64,000 bases of DNA from a methane-oxidizing endosymbiont of Gigantopelta aegis (GTDB lineage: Bacteria; Pseudomonadota; Gammaproteobacteria; Methylococcales; Methylomonadaceae). Positions within the stretch are counted from its first letter, which is position 1. Each line of letters opens with the position of its first letter. The DNA is taken from positions 900,307-964,306 of the forward strand of contig NZ_JAEHGD010000001.1 of NCBI RefSeq assembly GCF_016097405.1, in the 5' to 3' direction. Position numbers and translations under genes: made by a program. A model generated the notes under the pieces. That model was not told the origin of the DNA, ran no database searches, and saw nothing but the letters and a program-made list of their open reading frames with translations. This document shows, in pieces, positions 9,443 through 22,269 of this stretch.

Positions 9443-10978
9443 CTATCTTAATCTCTGCATACCGATAACAAAGCCTAATATTAAGGTTAGCGCTATCATA
9501 ATCTTCTCATTACCAATATTGGCAAAAGGCGTCATCCCAGTGCGCGGTGTAAAGCGTTGGGTCAATACCGCTTCTTTAAAGACTGGCAATTGCGCAACAA
9601 TTTTTCCGTTAGGTGCTACAACACCGGTGATACCGGTATTGGTCACGCGCAATAAATAACGTCCTGTTTCCAGCGCTCTAGCGCGAGCGATTTGCATATG
9701 TTGCTGAGCTTCTATGGAATGACCGAACCAGGCATCGTTGGTGACATTGACCAGAAAGGTCGCAGCCGGCAAGGTGGGTAAAAATACAGAGGCGAATGCG
9801 TCTTCGTAACAAATCGAACTGGCGAAAGGATAACCTTTAACCTGAATGAGTGGCTGCAATCGCCCCCCCGGTGAAAATTTACCTAAATGCAGCCCTAATG
9901 CATCTAAAACCCAACCTGAAAGCGGTTGTAAGGGTAAATATTCACCAAACGGCAGTAAATGATTTTTATTATACGCCCCGCTATTCTCACCTAGAGCAAT
10001 AAGCTTATTGTAATTTTGTCCTGTTTTCAGATTGCGGTCGGGCAAACCAGCGACAAGGGTAACCTGATTCTGTTTAGCCCATTCTGCCAAAGGCCGTAAA
10101 TAAAAATCTTCGACTTGGGATTGATAAGCCGGAATCGCAGTTTCCGGCCAAATAATTAAATCTGATTCAGCATGTTGTTGTGTCAGCTCTCGATAGCGGC
10201 GCAATGTCTTGACTCGAACATCGGATTGCCACTTTTTATCCTGCGGAATATTGCCTTGAATCAAACTGACAGTCAGAGACCTTGCTGCCTCATGCGTCCA
10301 GTCAAATTGACGTAATACAAGAGCATTTATCCAGATAAACAATAAAAAACCCAACAACAGGCTCTGTTTACGCATATCCCGCATGATTTCAACCACCAAT
10401 CCGGCTGACAACAGCAATAAACCACCAGCGCCATAACTGCCAAAAACCGGCACAAAACCTGCCAAAGGCCCATCTAATTGGCTATAGCCCACTTGTAGCC
10501 AGGGAAAGCCATTCAATAACCATTCGCCACGGAAATATTCAATCATAATCCAGACGATGGCAAAAATGAGGCTAACCAAAACCGGTACCGCTATTTTTTG
10601 CGTCAAATGATTAAACAGCCAAGCCGTCAACGCCGGAAACAAGGCCCAGAAACAGACGAATGCCCCGGTTAAAAGCAGTGCCCCAAAAACACTGCTACCA
10701 CCATAATCATGAATACTGACATAAACCCAGGAAACACCACTGCCAAACAAACCCAGACCGAACAGATAACCGCGCAGAAAAGCCCGGCCAGGTGTAACAT
10801 CTTTCCAACTAAAATAAGCAAAGGCTATGACAAGCAGCGCTAAGTAACCCAGTTCAAACGGCGCAAACGCCAGCGTTAACAGACAGCCTGCAATCAATGA
10901 AAAAATATGCCACGGCCATTCCGATGTTAATGTTATGCGCATCAGTTCTTCGTTATGAAAAAGCGGAAGCGTCCCCAC
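9443..10978 (-). CDS. lnt: Apolipoprotein N-acyltransferase
   Basis: 511 residues from a GTG at 10978; an ATG at 10942 (MRITLTSEW) is an equally plausible start. Inner-membrane enzyme that adds the third acyl chain to the N-terminal Cys of lipoproteins, needed for export by Lol. The first 220 residues hold about six membrane segments, then a periplasmic nitrilase-fold domain follows with the catalytic Glu in IWPETAIP, the Lys region (KNHLLPFGEY) and the catalytic Cys in SSICYEDAF. Its 3' end faces the 3' end of the broken cyclase gene; amtB lies 86 bases upstream on the same strand. Confidence 0.95.
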   Translation of the reverse strand: MGTLPLFHNEELMRITLTSEWPWHIFSLIAGCLLTLAFAPFELGYLALLVIAFAYFSWKDVTPGRAFLRGYLFGLGLFGSGVSWVYVSIHDYGGSSVFGALLLTGAFVCFWALFPALTAWLFNHLTQKIAVPVLVSLIFAIVWIMIEYFRGEWLLNGFPWLQVGYSQLDGPLAGFVPVFGSYGAGGLLLLSAGLVVEIMRDMRKQSLLLGFLLFIWINALVLRQFDWTHEAARSLTVSLIQGNIPQDKKWQSDVRVKTLRRYRELTQQHAESDLIIWPETAIPAYQSQVEDFYLRPLAEWAKQNQVTLVAGLPDRNLKTGQNYNKLIALGENSGAYNKNHLLPFGEYLPLQPLSGWVLDALGLHLGKFSPGGRLQPLIQVKGYPFASSICYEDAFASVFLPTLPAATFLVNVTNDAWFGHSIEAQQHMQIARARALETGRYLLRVTNTGITGVVAPNGKIVAQLPVFKEAVLTQRFTPRTGMTPFANIGNEKIMIALTLILGFVIGMQRLR

Positions 10979-11064
10979 AGTAAGATAACTGGAGGGACGA
11001 TAAGAGATTAGCCCTGCCTTACTATCGCCGTGTCAGACAATGACGTATGGATAGCAAAGCCGGA

Positions 11065-12712
<1,648 letters not shown>

Positions 12713-12780
12713 TTAGAAAATACGCTTCTGTGCAATTATACCTTAAACCCGCGTTGCTTCACGATAACGGAAAACCCAAA

Positions 12781-13602
12781 TCATAGCCGGTCAAAATTTC
12801 GTGCATTACGAATCGTTTCATAGGCTTTACGGATTTTCTGGGTTTTCTCTTTTGCTAATGTCATCATTTCTTCCGGCAATCCTTTAGCAACTAATTTGTC
12901 CGGATGATGTTGACTCATCAGCTTACGATAAGCCCGTTTAACTTCCGCATCACTCGCATCCCTTTTCAACCCCAATACGGCATAGGCATCCGCCAACGCT
13001 GTCTGTGCACCGCGACCAAAAGGTTGTTGTTGGTGGTGCTGCTGTTGATAAAACCGCTGTTGTGCCTGAAACTGCATTTTCAAGGCTTCATATTCAAAGC
13101 GGGAAATTTTTAAATAATCACAAATTTTATGTAGCACGGCATCTTCGGCCTGATTGATCTGACCATCGGCAAACGCCGCCTGGATCTGGATTTCGATAAA
13201 CATGTTCAATAAATTTCCCCGCCTACGACATTCCCGAGAAAACTGCTCCAACACATCATAAATCGGAAAATCAGCCTGCTTTCCCTGTCGAAACAAGTCA
13301 ATCGCCATTTTCCGCATTTTTGTATCTAGCTGCATTTGCGCCATAACGGCTTCAGCCAGTTTGATTTCAGAGGGTGTCACGCGTCCATCGGCTTTGGCAA
13401 TATGCCCCATTACTGAAAATGTGGCGGTAAAAAATGCCATTTGTACGCGTTGCTGACCTGAAAAACCAAATACATTACCCAAGTCAGGACTGTCCAAGCC
13501 CGCATCGAAATGATGTCCTACAGCAGCACCCAGAACTGCACCTAAAGGACCGCCTAACATAAACCCGAAAGTGCCACCGAGAGCTTTTCCCAGCCACCCC
13601 AT
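12781..13602 (-). CDS. djlA: DjlA-type membrane-anchored co-chaperone
   Basis: 273 residues. The N-terminus is a single glycine-zipper membrane segment (GGTFGFMLGGPLGAVLG), followed by a TerB-like helical domain (about residues 55-170), a Gln/His-rich linker and a C-terminal J domain with the invariant HPD (SQHHPDKLV). This order matches DjlA, which stimulates DnaK ATPase at the inner membrane and affects envelope stress responses. The gene stands alone, upstream of glnK and divergent from purC. Bases 13603-13877 contain no further gene. Confidence 0.93.
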   Translation of the reverse strand: MGWLGKALGGTFGFMLGGPLGAVLGAAVGHHFDAGLDSPDLGNVFGFSGQQRVQMAFFTATFSVMGHIAKADGRVTPSEIKLAEAVMAQMQLDTKMRKMAIDLFRQGKQADFPIYDVLEQFSRECRRRGNLLNMFIEIQIQAAFADGQINQAEDAVLHKICDYLKISRFEYEALKMQFQAQQRFYQQQHHQQQPFGRGAQTALADAYAVLGLKRDASDAEVKRAYRKLMSQHHPDKLVAKGLPEEMMTLAKEKTQKIRKAYETIRNARNFDRL

Positions 13603-13827
13603 TATGCAGCCTCCTTGATATTATTGTGTTGATTCATGTATTGTCTCGCTTACCGCCTTAAGAAGTCCATCCTGCCCATAAAACTTTGCTGTTAGCCCAA
13701 TCTTGCCATTGCCGCGCCATACATGCAACCAATTGATTAGTATGATAAAAAACACACCATTCTTTAGGTTTGTCGTACCATAAAACTATTTATGTAATAT
13801 TCATCAAGAGCTTATTATTTGTTGAGG

Positions 13828-13841
13828 GCAAAGCTGGGTTA
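13828..13841 (+). repeat. Short intergenic motif GCAAAGCTGGGTTA
   Basis: One of four close copies in this window of a 14-base motif, GCAAAGCYGGGYTA (others at 14817-14830 inverted, 14899-14912, 41148-41161 inverted). It lies between djlA and purC, about 37 bases before the purC start. Function unknown. Confidence 0.45.
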
Positions 13842-13877
13842 AAATATCGAATCATTTTAGCAAATAGTAACAGACTC

Positions 13878-14777
13878 ATGAGCGCACCCGATTCACTTTA
13901 TCAATCCGACCTTCCTACATTAAAACTTCTGGCTCGAGGCAAAGTACGTGATATTTATGCTATTGATGCTAAACACCTGCTGATTGTCACCACCGACCGT
14001 ATGTCGGCATTCGATGTCATTTTACCGGATCCAATTCCTGGCAAAGGTCGCGTCCTGACCGAGGTTTCTAATTTCTGGTTCAACAAGACTCGACACATTA
14101 TTCCCAACCATCTGGCCGATGATTTAAACCTTGAACAGGTCATTCCCGACCCCGACCAACGTCAGCAAATTGAAGGCCGTGCCATTATTGTGAAAAAACT
14201 CAAACCCCTGCCGGTAGAAGCCATCGTCCGCGGCTATTTGATTGGTTCAGGCTGGAAAGATTATCAAAAAACCGGCTCGGTGTGTGGTATCCCATTACCG
14301 GAAGGCTTGCAATTAGCTCAACAACTGCCTGAAGCGATTTACACCCCATCAACCAAAGCTGAAATCGGCGACCATGATGTCAATATTCCATTTGCCGACA
14401 CAATTCCATTATTAGGCCAGGAAATGGCCGAAAAAATCCGCGATATCAGCATTCAGATTTATACGCTCGCCGCCGATTACGCCCGTCAACGTGGCATTAT
14501 TATCGCCGATACCAAATTTGAATTTGGCGTAGACGAAAACGGCGAACTGTATCTTATCGATGAAGCTTTGACCCCCGATTCATCACGCTTCTGGCCCGCC
14601 GATCAATACCGTGTCGGCATCAGCCCGCCAAGCTTTGACAAGCAATATCTGCGTGATTACCTGGAATCTCTGGATTGGGACAAAACCCCACCTGGGCCTC
14701 ACTTGCCCGAAGCCGTTCAACGCCAATGTGCTGAAAAGTATCAGGAAGCCAAACAGATTTTGCTAGCCCAGCCTTGA
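13878..14777 (+). CDS. purC: SAICAR synthetase
   Basis: 299 residues from the ATG at 13878 ([12 protein letters not shown]). An open frame extends upstream to 13770, but those 36 residues are unlike the family, so the internal start is preferred. It joins CAIR and aspartate with ATP in purine synthesis. Motifs include [11 protein letters not shown] at the ATP-binding N-terminus, TDRMSAFDV, and DTKFEFG and [12 protein letters not shown] near the C-terminus. It is the roughly 300-residue form rather than the 240-residue E. coli form. It converges on radC across an inverted repeat. Confidence 0.95.
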   Translation: MSAPDSLYQSDLPTLKLLARGKVRDIYAIDAKHLLIVTTDRMSAFDVILPDPIPGKGRVLTEVSNFWFNKTRHIIPNHLADDLNLEQVIPDPDQRQQIEGRAIIVKKLKPLPVEAIVRGYLIGSGWKDYQKTGSVCGIPLPEGLQLAQQLPEAIYTPSTKAEIGDHDVNIPFADTIPLLGQEMAEKIRDISIQIYTLAADYARQRGIIIADTKFEFGVDENGELYLIDEALTPDSSRFWPADQYRVGISPPSFDKQYLRDYLESLDWDKTPPGPHLPEAVQRQCAEKYQEAKQILLAQP

Positions 14778-14816
14778 CATAAATAAATCACAGCTCAAGA
14801 TTACCGGATGCCAGTT

Positions 14817-14912
14817 TAGCCCGGCTTTGCTGTCAATAAATATAAGCGACTGATAAAAAGGACATAGATAGTTTTGGAGCACACAGCATAAGGCCTTAGC
14901 AAAGCTGGGCTA
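14817..14912. repeat. Inverted pair of the 14-base intergenic motif between purC and radC
   Basis: TAGCCCGGCTTTGC (14817-14830) and GCAAAGCTGGGCTA (14899-14912) match as an inverted repeat at 13 of 14 positions with a 68-base loop. It sits exactly between two convergent genes, so it may act as a bidirectional terminator or be a REP-like unit. Confidence 0.5.
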
Positions 14913-14925
14913 GGCGAGTAACGCA

Positions 14926-15600
14926 TTACAACAGGCCCTGTTCGGCAAAGGAATAGGGTCTGCCATCACCGATAATAAAATGATCCAACACCCGAATATC
15001 AAACAAGGCCAACGCCTGTTTCAGTTTTTCGGTAATCTGTCTGTCGGCCATACTCGGCTCGGTCATACCAGAAGGATGGTTATGTGCAAAAATAACGGCC
15101 GCCGCATTATGTGCCAACGCCTGTTTGACCACTTCGCGCGGATAAACCGCCGCGCCATCGATCGTACCTCTGAATAATTCTTCAAAGCGCAAAACCCGGT
15201 GACGATTATCCAAAAATAAGCAACAAAACACCTCATAACTGTAACCGCGCAATTGGCTGGCCAAAAACTGCCGTGTTTCTTGCGGACTGGTCAACACATC
15301 GCCTTGCATCAAGGTCTCTTCAAAATGCCGCTTGGCCATTTGCAAAACAGCTTGTAATTGGGCATATTTGGCTGCACCTAAGCCATTGGCCTGACAGAAG
15401 CGTTGCCGATCTGCACTTAACAACGCTTTTAAGGAGCCGAAATCATCCAGCAAATCCCGCGCCAAATCGACGGCAGATTTGCCTTTCACTCCAGTGCGTA
15501 AAAAAATAGCCAATAATTCCGCATCGCTCAATGCCTCTGCACCTTTCTGTAATAATTTTTCCCGCGGCCGCTCATCGACCGGCCAATCCCTGATCGCCAT
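14926..15600 (-). CDS. radC: RadC/YicR family JAB-domain protein
   Basis: 224 residues. The N-terminal third is a helix-hairpin-helix region ([24 protein letters not shown]). The C-terminal JAB/MPN domain has the metal motif HNHPSG with the downstream D in SMADRQIT. Despite the historic name, a direct DNA-repair role is doubtful and the substrate is unknown. It is divergent from coaBC with 63 bases between the starts, a pairing seen in many proteobacteria. Confidence 0.92.
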   Translation of the reverse strand: MAIRDWPVDERPREKLLQKGAEALSDAELLAIFLRTGVKGKSAVDLARDLLDDFGSLKALLSADRQRFCQANGLGAAKYAQLQAVLQMAKRHFEETLMQGDVLTSPQETRQFLASQLRGYSYEVFCCLFLDNRHRVLRFEELFRGTIDGAAVYPREVVKQALAHNAAAVIFAHNHPSGMTEPSMADRQITEKLKQALALFDIRVLDHFIIGDGRPYSFAEQGLL

Positions 15601-15663
15601 AATATTCCTGCTGCCTGTATTCTGATAAACTAAGCTTGAAATATAGTCGGAAACTGCCTATCT

Positions 15664-16863
15664 GTGAAACCTAATAACACCTCACTTCAAAAAATTCTGC
15701 TTGGCGTATCAGGCGGCATCGCCTGCTATAAAAGCTGTGCTTTAGTCCGTTTGCTAAAACAGCAACATATCGATGTCCGCGTGGTACTGACTGAAGCGGC
15801 CAGCCATTTTGTTACGCCACTGACATTTCAAGCGCTGACTGGACACCCTGTCCACCAACATCTTCTCGATGCGGATGAAGAAAACGCTATGGGGCATATT
15901 CGTTTAGCAAAATGGGCCGACCACCTACTGATTGCACCGGCAACAAGCAATATTATCGCTAAATTCAGCCATGGTATCGCCGATGACTTACTCACCACCC
16001 TGTATCTGGCGGCCGATTGCCCGGTAACCATAGCCCCGGCGATGAATCAAGCCATGTGGAAAAAGCCGGTCTGCCAAGACAATATCCGTCGCCTGCGCCA
16101 ACATGGCGTCAATATCATCGGACCGGACAATGGCCAACAGGCTTGTGGCGACATAGGGCCTGGCCGAATGTCTGAACCCGAACAGATTTGCCAGTACCTT
16201 CTAGCACAAGAAAATCTGTATCTTAAAGACAAAAAAATTCTCATCAGCGCAGGGCCAACTCGCGAAGCCATAGACCCTGTTCGCTATATCAGCAATCGCA
16301 GTTCTGGAAAAATGGGCTATGCTTTAGCACAGGCCGCCGAAAAAGCAGGTGCCGAAGTCACGCTGGTGAGCGGACCAACCCACTTAGCACCACCTGAAAG
16401 GATACAGATGATTGCGGTAGAATCAGCGGAACAAATGGCCCAGGCAATCATACCGATTGCCAGCCAATTTGATGTGTATATTGGTGCGGCCGCCGTCGCC
16501 GATTATCGGCCCATTCGCGTCGAAGATAGAAAAATTAAAAAACAGGGTACAAACACCCATATTGAACTGAAACAAAATCCGGATATTATCGCCGCCGTTG
16601 CCAAACTGACGCCACGGCCGTTTGTCGTCGGGTTTGCAGCAGAAACGCATGACCTGGAAAACTATGCCAAAAATAAATTAAGCGATAAAAACCTGGATTT
16701 GATCGCCGCCAATATAGTCGGCCAATCGCGCGGTGGTTTCGATAGCGATGAAAATGCATTGCGTGTTTTCTGGCCAGGCGGCCAACATACTTTTCCCATG
16801 ACGGATAAACGCCACTTGGCAGATCAACTACTGCAACTGATAGCAACTAAACTCGATGAATAA
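15664..16863 (+). CDS. coaBC: Bifunctional phosphopantothenoylcysteine decarboxylase / phosphopantothenate-cysteine ligase
   Basis: 399 residues from a GTG at 15664. It carries two consecutive steps of coenzyme A synthesis. The N-terminal flavin-dependent CoaC half (about residues 1-190) shows [10 protein letters not shown], the active-site His in [10 protein letters not shown] and a PASANT-like PATSNI motif. The C-terminal CoaB half contains [17 protein letters not shown] and the ligase Lys/Asn segment [17 protein letters not shown]. It overlaps dut by 8 bases, suggesting translational coupling, as in the conserved coaBC-dut-algC-argB order of Pseudomonas. Confidence 0.96.
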   Translation: MKPNNTSLQKILLGVSGGIACYKSCALVRLLKQQHIDVRVVLTEAASHFVTPLTFQALTGHPVHQHLLDADEENAMGHIRLAKWADHLLIAPATSNIIAKFSHGIADDLLTTLYLAADCPVTIAPAMNQAMWKKPVCQDNIRRLRQHGVNIIGPDNGQQACGDIGPGRMSEPEQICQYLLAQENLYLKDKKILISAGPTREAIDPVRYISNRSSGKMGYALAQAAEKAGAEVTLVSGPTHLAPPERIQMIAVESAEQMAQAIIPIASQFDVYIGAAAVADYRPIRVEDRKIKKQGTNTHIELKQNPDIIAAVAKLTPRPFVVGFAAETHDLENYAKNKLSDKNLDLIAANIVGQSRGGFDSDENALRVFWPGGQHTFPMTDKRHLADQLLQLIATKLDE

Positions 16864-17311
16864 AATACAATTAAAACTCTTAGATGCACGACTGGGCAAG
16901 GAAATCCCCTTACCGGCTTATGCCACCCCTGGCTCTGCCGGTCTGGATTTAAGAGCTTGCCTGGAGCAGGATACAATCATCAACCCTGGCGAAACCATTC
17001 TGGTTCCCACAGGACTTGCCATTCATATCGCAGACCCCAAGCTTGCCGCCGTATTGCTGCCACGTTCAGGACTTGGCCACAAACAAGGCATCGTCCTTGG
17101 TAACCTGGTCGGTCTGATTGATTCCGATTATCAGGGGCAGGTCTATATTTCCTGTTGGAACCGTAGTCAACAACCTTTCACTATTCACATTGGTGAACGC
17201 CTGGCGCAAATGGTGTTTATTCCCGTTGTTCAGGTGGAATTTGAAACGGTATCGGAGTTTGATCAGAGTCACCGGGGTGAAGGTGGTTTTGGTCATACCG
17301 GACGCAACTAA
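16856..17311 (+). CDS. dut: Deoxyuridine 5'-triphosphate nucleotidohydrolase
   Basis: 151 residues. Trimeric dUTPase that hydrolyses dUTP to dUMP, keeping uracil out of DNA and feeding dTMP synthesis. The five conserved motifs are present, including [38 protein letters not shown] and the C-terminal [10 protein letters not shown] that closes over the active site. It overlaps coaBC and precedes algC by 32 bases. Confidence 0.97.
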   Translation: MNKIQLKLLDARLGKEIPLPAYATPGSAGLDLRACLEQDTIINPGETILVPTGLAIHIADPKLAAVLLPRSGLGHKQGIVLGNLVGLIDSDYQGQVYISCWNRSQQPFTIHIGERLAQMVFIPVVQVEFETVSEFDQSHRGEGGFGHTGRN

Positions 17312-17343
17312 AAATGGCGATTAACGACGAAAGGGAGTAAAAA

Positions 17344-19869
17344 ATGGCGCGTATTTTTATTATTTTATCCAGCCTGGCATTGATGGCCGTACTTCTAGCC
17401 GGCGGCATCACCTACTGGTTTTCAGTAGCGGAAGTTAAAAAAGCACAGTCTGAACAAGTCAAAAACATGGCGCAAGGATTGGCCATTGCAGTGTCTGAAC
17501 GCCTTAATATGCTGCAAAAAATGGTCGATAATGCCGCCACTCTCCCTGATGTGACCGAGTCCCTGGCCAATCGTAATAAAGACCTCATCCAATATAATGA
17601 ACGCATGTTGGAAACCTTGATTCCATATAGCCTGAAAGTGCGTTTGCTCACACCCGATGTCAATAATACAGATGACTCCGCCATACCCCATATGAGCTTT
17701 GCCGATCTTGAAATGGTTCAGGCATCCTTAGCCCAAAAACAAAAGCCCTTGATTCAAGGCCAGGGCGAACATCGACACCTCGCCATCACCAGCGCAGTTC
17801 AGCACAATAATCAAACCGTCGGCGTGTTATTAGCCAGCATTGAACCTAACATCCTAAATGACATTGTCAGACAAATTTCATTACCTTATGGACATCTTGA
17901 AATCAAACAGGAAAGACTGACTCTAGCCAGTGCTGGTCAGGCTATCTCTGATAACCAAATCGCCAACGACAGTTTACCCATAGCTGGGAGCGATTGGAAA
18001 ATAGCGATCTGGACGCCAAGTGATACAAGTGTCGGTTATTCGACTCTTGTCTTTGCTGCAATCCTTATTTCAGGACTTATCGCCTGCCTTGCCTTCTTCA
18101 TTGGTTATAGAAAACTGGTCGAATATCTGCGCCGTGATCAAAGCACCATCATCAAAGCAGCAAAAGACATGATGGCCGGAAAAATCAGTGGCAACTATCC
18201 TGTTATTCTCGATGAAATGAGTCCTATCATCACGACCCTGGCACAATATAAACGTGCACTGGGTCATGACGAATCAGACCTTAGCCAATTAGCTTCAAGC
18301 GATAGTGATCTTGATGATAGCTTTTTTGATGAAGGTCTCGATACAGGCTTCCTTAATCTTGATCAAGGTATTGAAATTGAAGAAATTTCGTCACCTTCTG
18401 GAAATTCTTCATCGCCTGTATCAGCAACATTTGAATCATCATCGCCTGTAAAATTAAGCACACAACCATCCACCCCCCCTTTTAATCAACACAATGTATT
18501 TACACATATTTTCAGAGCTTACGATATCCGCGGGATTGTCGATGAAGAATTGACGACCGACCTGGCCTATAAAATAGGCCAGGCTATCGGTAGCGAAGCC
18601 AAACAACAACGAATAAAGACTCTGGTGATTGGACGTGACGGTCGCCTGTCCAGCCGAAAACTGGCCGCCTCCCTGGTAGAAGGAATTTTATCGACGGGGC
18701 GTAATATCCTCGATATCGGCCTGGTGCCAACCCCGGTTTTATACTTTGTCGCCCATCACAGTGAAGGCCGCTCAGGTGTCATGATCACCGGCAGCCATAA
18801 TCCACCTGAATACAATGGCGTCAAAATAGTTTTAAATGGCGAAACACTGGCAACCGACAAAATTCAGCGGTTAAAACACCGCATCGAAGATAATGACCTT
18901 GAAACCGGCGAACGCGGTTCGGTAGAAGAAAACACCCGCTTCAATAACGAGTATATCGGTATTATCAGCGATGATATTCATATTGCTCGGCCAATGAAAG
19001 TTGTTCTCGATTGTGGCAATGGCGCGGCCAGTGACTTAGCCCCGATTTTGCTGCGTACCATTGGCTGTGATGTCATTGAGCTTTATTGCGAAGTCGATGG
19101 TCATTTTCCGAACCACCATCCCGACCCAAGCAAACCCGAAAACTTACGAGATCTGATTGCAACCGTGAAACATCATGAAGCCGATATCGGCATTGCGCTG
19201 GATGGCGATGGCGATCGCCTGGGCGTCGTCGATTCGGCCGGTAATATTATTTGGCCGGATCGACAAATGATGCTGTTTGCCAAAGACATTTTGAGCAACA
19301 AACCGGGTGCTGAAATTATTTTTGATGTCAAATGTAGCCGTCACCTCAGCGACATCATCAGTAAATTAGGCGGCCGCCCACTGATGTGGAAAACAGGCCA
19401 TTCACTGTTAAAAGCCAAGCTCAAACAAACAGGTGCCGCACTGGCCGGCGAAATGAGTGGTCATATTTTCTTCAATGAGCGCTGGTTTGGCTTTGATGAT
19501 GGTCTTTATGCGGCCGCCCGGCTCATTGAAATATTATCGACAGATACGCGCCCGAGTCAGGCGGTTTTTGCAGACTTTCCGGATAGTTTCAATACACCTG
19601 AAATTACAATTGATGTCGCAGAAGGTGAAAACTTCCGACTGATCGAGCAATTATTTGCCGAGGCTAATTTTCCAGGAGGAAATATTCTGAGTATTGATGG
19701 ATTACGTGTCGATTTTGATGATGGCTGGGGGCTGGTACGCGCCTCAAACACCACACCGGCATTAGTGTTGCGATTTGAAGCCGACAGTGAAGACGCCTTA
19801 AAGCGCATTCAAGCACAATTTAAAGCCTTGTTGCTGAAAATAAAACCCGACCTCAATATTCCGTTTTAA
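17344..19869 (+). CDS. algC: Phosphomannomutase/phosphoglucomutase with membrane-anchored N-terminal extension
   Basis: 841 residues, about 380 more than the soluble enzyme. Residues 1-28 and about 235-257 are membrane helices that enclose a presumed periplasmic domain; an acidic and Ser/Pro-rich linker follows (to about 385). The rest is an alpha-D-phosphohexomutase: start FRAYDIRGIV, phosphoserine loop TGSHNPPEYNG (about 481-491, catalytic Ser), metal loop DGDGDRLG (about 619), and a C-terminal phosphate-binding domain. It interconverts hexose 1- and 6-phosphates for GDP-mannose, LPS and exopolysaccharide. Long AlgC forms with such an extension are known in Pseudomonas, so the fusion is not an artefact. 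The role of the periplasmic domain is unknown; sensing of an envelope signal is only a guess. Confidence 0.93.
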   Translation: MARIFIILSSLALMAVLLAGGITYWFSVAEVKKAQSEQVKNMAQGLAIAVSERLNMLQKMVDNAATLPDVTESLANRNKDLIQYNERMLETLIPYSLKVRLLTPDVNNTDDSAIPHMSFADLEMVQASLAQKQKPLIQGQGEHRHLAITSAVQHNNQTVGVLLASIEPNILNDIVRQISLPYGHLEIKQERLTLASAGQAISDNQIANDSLPIAGSDWKIAIWTPSDTSVGYSTLVFAAILISGLIACLAFFIGYRKLVEYLRRDQSTIIKAAKDMMAGKISGNYPVILDEMSPIITTLAQYKRALGHDESDLSQLASSDSDLDDSFFDEGLDTGFLNLDQGIEIEEISSPSGNSSSPVSATFESSSPVKLSTQPSTPPFNQHNVFTHIFRAYDIRGIVDEELTTDLAYKIGQAIGSEAKQQRIKTLVIGRDGRLSSRKLAASLVEGILSTGRNILDIGLVPTPVLYFVAHHSEGRSGVMITGSHNPPEYNGVKIVLNGETLATDKIQRLKHRIEDNDLETGERGSVEENTRFNNEYIGIISDDIHIARPMKVVLDCGNGAASDLAPILLRTIGCDVIELYCEVDGHFPNHHPDPSKPENLRDLIATVKHHEADIGIALDGDGDRLGVVDSAGNIIWPDRQMMLFAKDILSNKPGAEIIFDVKCSRHLSDIISKLGGRPLMWKTGHSLLKAKLKQTGAALAGEMSGHIFFNERWFGFDDGLYAAARLIEILSTDTRPSQAVFADFPDSFNTPEITIDVAEGENFRLIEQLFAEANFPGGNILSIDGLRVDFDDGWGLVRASNTTPALVLRFEADSEDALKRIQAQFKALLLKIKPDLNIPF

Positions 19870-19952
19870 TTTATAATTTCATACTTTGAATTTGGCGCTT
19901 GGCCTTGCTGATTGGGTTACGCGAGCCCATGTTGTTCTTATTGTCACAGGCC

Positions 19953-19988
19953 GTAGGATGGGTTTCGCAGGCGCTTTATCCATCCTAC
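19953..19988. repeat. Palindromic unit between algC and argB
   Basis: GTAGGATGG (19953-19961) pairs with CCATCCTAC (19980-19988), a perfect 9-bp stem around a GC-rich loop. No T-run follows, so it looks more like a dispersed palindromic repeat than a classic terminator, although it may stop algC transcription. Confidence 0.5.
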
Positions 19989-20005
19989 AAAAACAACAGA
20001 TTTAA

Positions 20006-20935
<930 letters not shown>

Positions 20936-21042
20936 CATAGGAATTTTAGCCGCTCACATTAGCAATAAAAGTAATTGAAAGGCCTTTCAACGCTGTCATT
21001 GGCAAAAAAACTACCGAGAGTTGAGTAATGCGAACCTTACGT

Positions 21043-22041
21043 CTACCGAGGCAAGCGCTGCTCTATAAAATCGTTGAATGACTGACGAATTTGCTTCACT
21101 TTTGGACTGATGCATAACTCCATACCAATCGTCGAACGTTTACAGCGAATATCCAAAAAGATTTGTTCCCGTTGCTTATCCAATTTCAATTTTGAAACCG
21201 ACAAACTTAAATCAAGATCATTGTGGGGGGTATCCGACATGATAAGCCGGTCGGTATCGATATCCAGCTTAGTCGTAGAATACATTTTCACAAACAAGCG
21301 TGAAATCTGCCAGGCTTTATCGCAGCGTTTTTTACTCTCGCAAATATACAAGCCCAACTCTTTTGCCGACTGCCTTTCGGCCACCCGGTCAATTAACTTA
21401 TCCATATCAGCTGTTTTGGATTGCGTCAGATATTTAAACCGCGCAATATCCATTTTGAATTCTTTTTCAGCCTGTTTGCGCTTTTCCAAATGCCTGCTGA
21501 TTTCGGCATCTAACAACTTGAGTTGTTGCCTGGAATCTGCAATGGCCTTTACCAGGTTTTTCGGCACCTTGCGGTTTTCCCGCTCATAACGGGCCGCTTT
21601 ATGCAATTGCTGCTGCAATTGCTTTTCCAACCTAAGCTTGTTGCCTTCAGCGACCTTTCTTTGCGCATCCAATGCCTGAAGCTTTCCTTTCAATGCCATC
21701 TCCATATCATCCAGACTACGAAAAGTGCTCAGCAAGACCTTGTCATGGGTGCGCTGTTTTTCGATCAACTTTTGTTGCTCTCTACGCAATTTTTGCAGAC
21801 GTTTTTCAAGTTCAATCTGTTCCTTGCTTTTTGCTGCCTCAACCACATCCAACACACGTATCGATTCACTCAAAGCCTCGCGTTTATGCTTAATTTGGTC
21901 AGGTGGTACCTGGTCAGAAAAAAACACACGGCCTTGATCATCCACCCAACGATACATTTTTTTGGCATAAACAGATTGTTCTGTCCCCAAAAGAATCACT
22001 AAAAAAAGCATAAAAAAATTAAATGCTCGAAGCTTTTTCAT
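21043..22041 (-). CDS. DUF4124 domain protein with long coiled coil
   Basis: 332 residues. Signal peptide (residues 1-26, ending VYA), then a DUF4124 domain (MYRWVDDQGRVFFSDQVP, about 29-46), then a long charged coiled coil (about 60-200) with LEKRLQKLRREQQKL-type repeats. The C-terminal part has two Cys pairs (YICESKKRCDK and RCKRSTIGMELC). Export to the periplasm is expected. DUF4124 occurs in many proteobacterial envelope proteins of unknown role. It converges on argB. The 228 bases upstream (22042-22269) hold no clear gene. Confidence 0.8.
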   Translation of the reverse strand: MKKLRAFNFFMLFLVILLGTEQSVYAKKMYRWVDDQGRVFFSDQVPPDQIKHKREALSESIRVLDVVEAAKSKEQIELEKRLQKLRREQQKLIEKQRTHDKVLLSTFRSLDDMEMALKGKLQALDAQRKVAEGNKLRLEKQLQQQLHKAARYERENRKVPKNLVKAIADSRQQLKLLDAEISRHLEKRKQAEKEFKMDIARFKYLTQSKTADMDKLIDRVAERQSAKELGLYICESKKRCDKAWQISRLFVKMYSTTKLDIDTDRLIMSDTPHNDLDLSLSVSKLKLDKQREQIFLDIRCKRSTIGMELCISPKVKQIRQSFNDFIEQRLPR

Positions 22042-22269
22042 CTCGTTGCTAAGAAACCGCTTAAGTTGTAAGTAAAAAGACCCCTGGAAGACAATCAGAA
22101 GTTATAAAATTATCGTGCTGCACTTCATAAGTCTCAGGTTTAAATATTGTCTTCCGATTATCGCTCAATAATATTGAAGTAATCTTAAAGAACTATAGCT
22201 GAAAAATCAGGCAACGACTCTGCATATTATTCAACTCATTACGCTAAGTAGTTACAAAACCAGTTTATT

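Noticed and set aside
13770-13877. 36-residue N-terminal extension of PurC
   Set aside because: Not similar to the family, and it contains the dispersed intergenic motif.
17344-18500. Assembly error fusing a sensor gene to algC
   Set aside because: The frame is continuous and long membrane-anchored AlgC proteins are known in Pseudomonas relatives.
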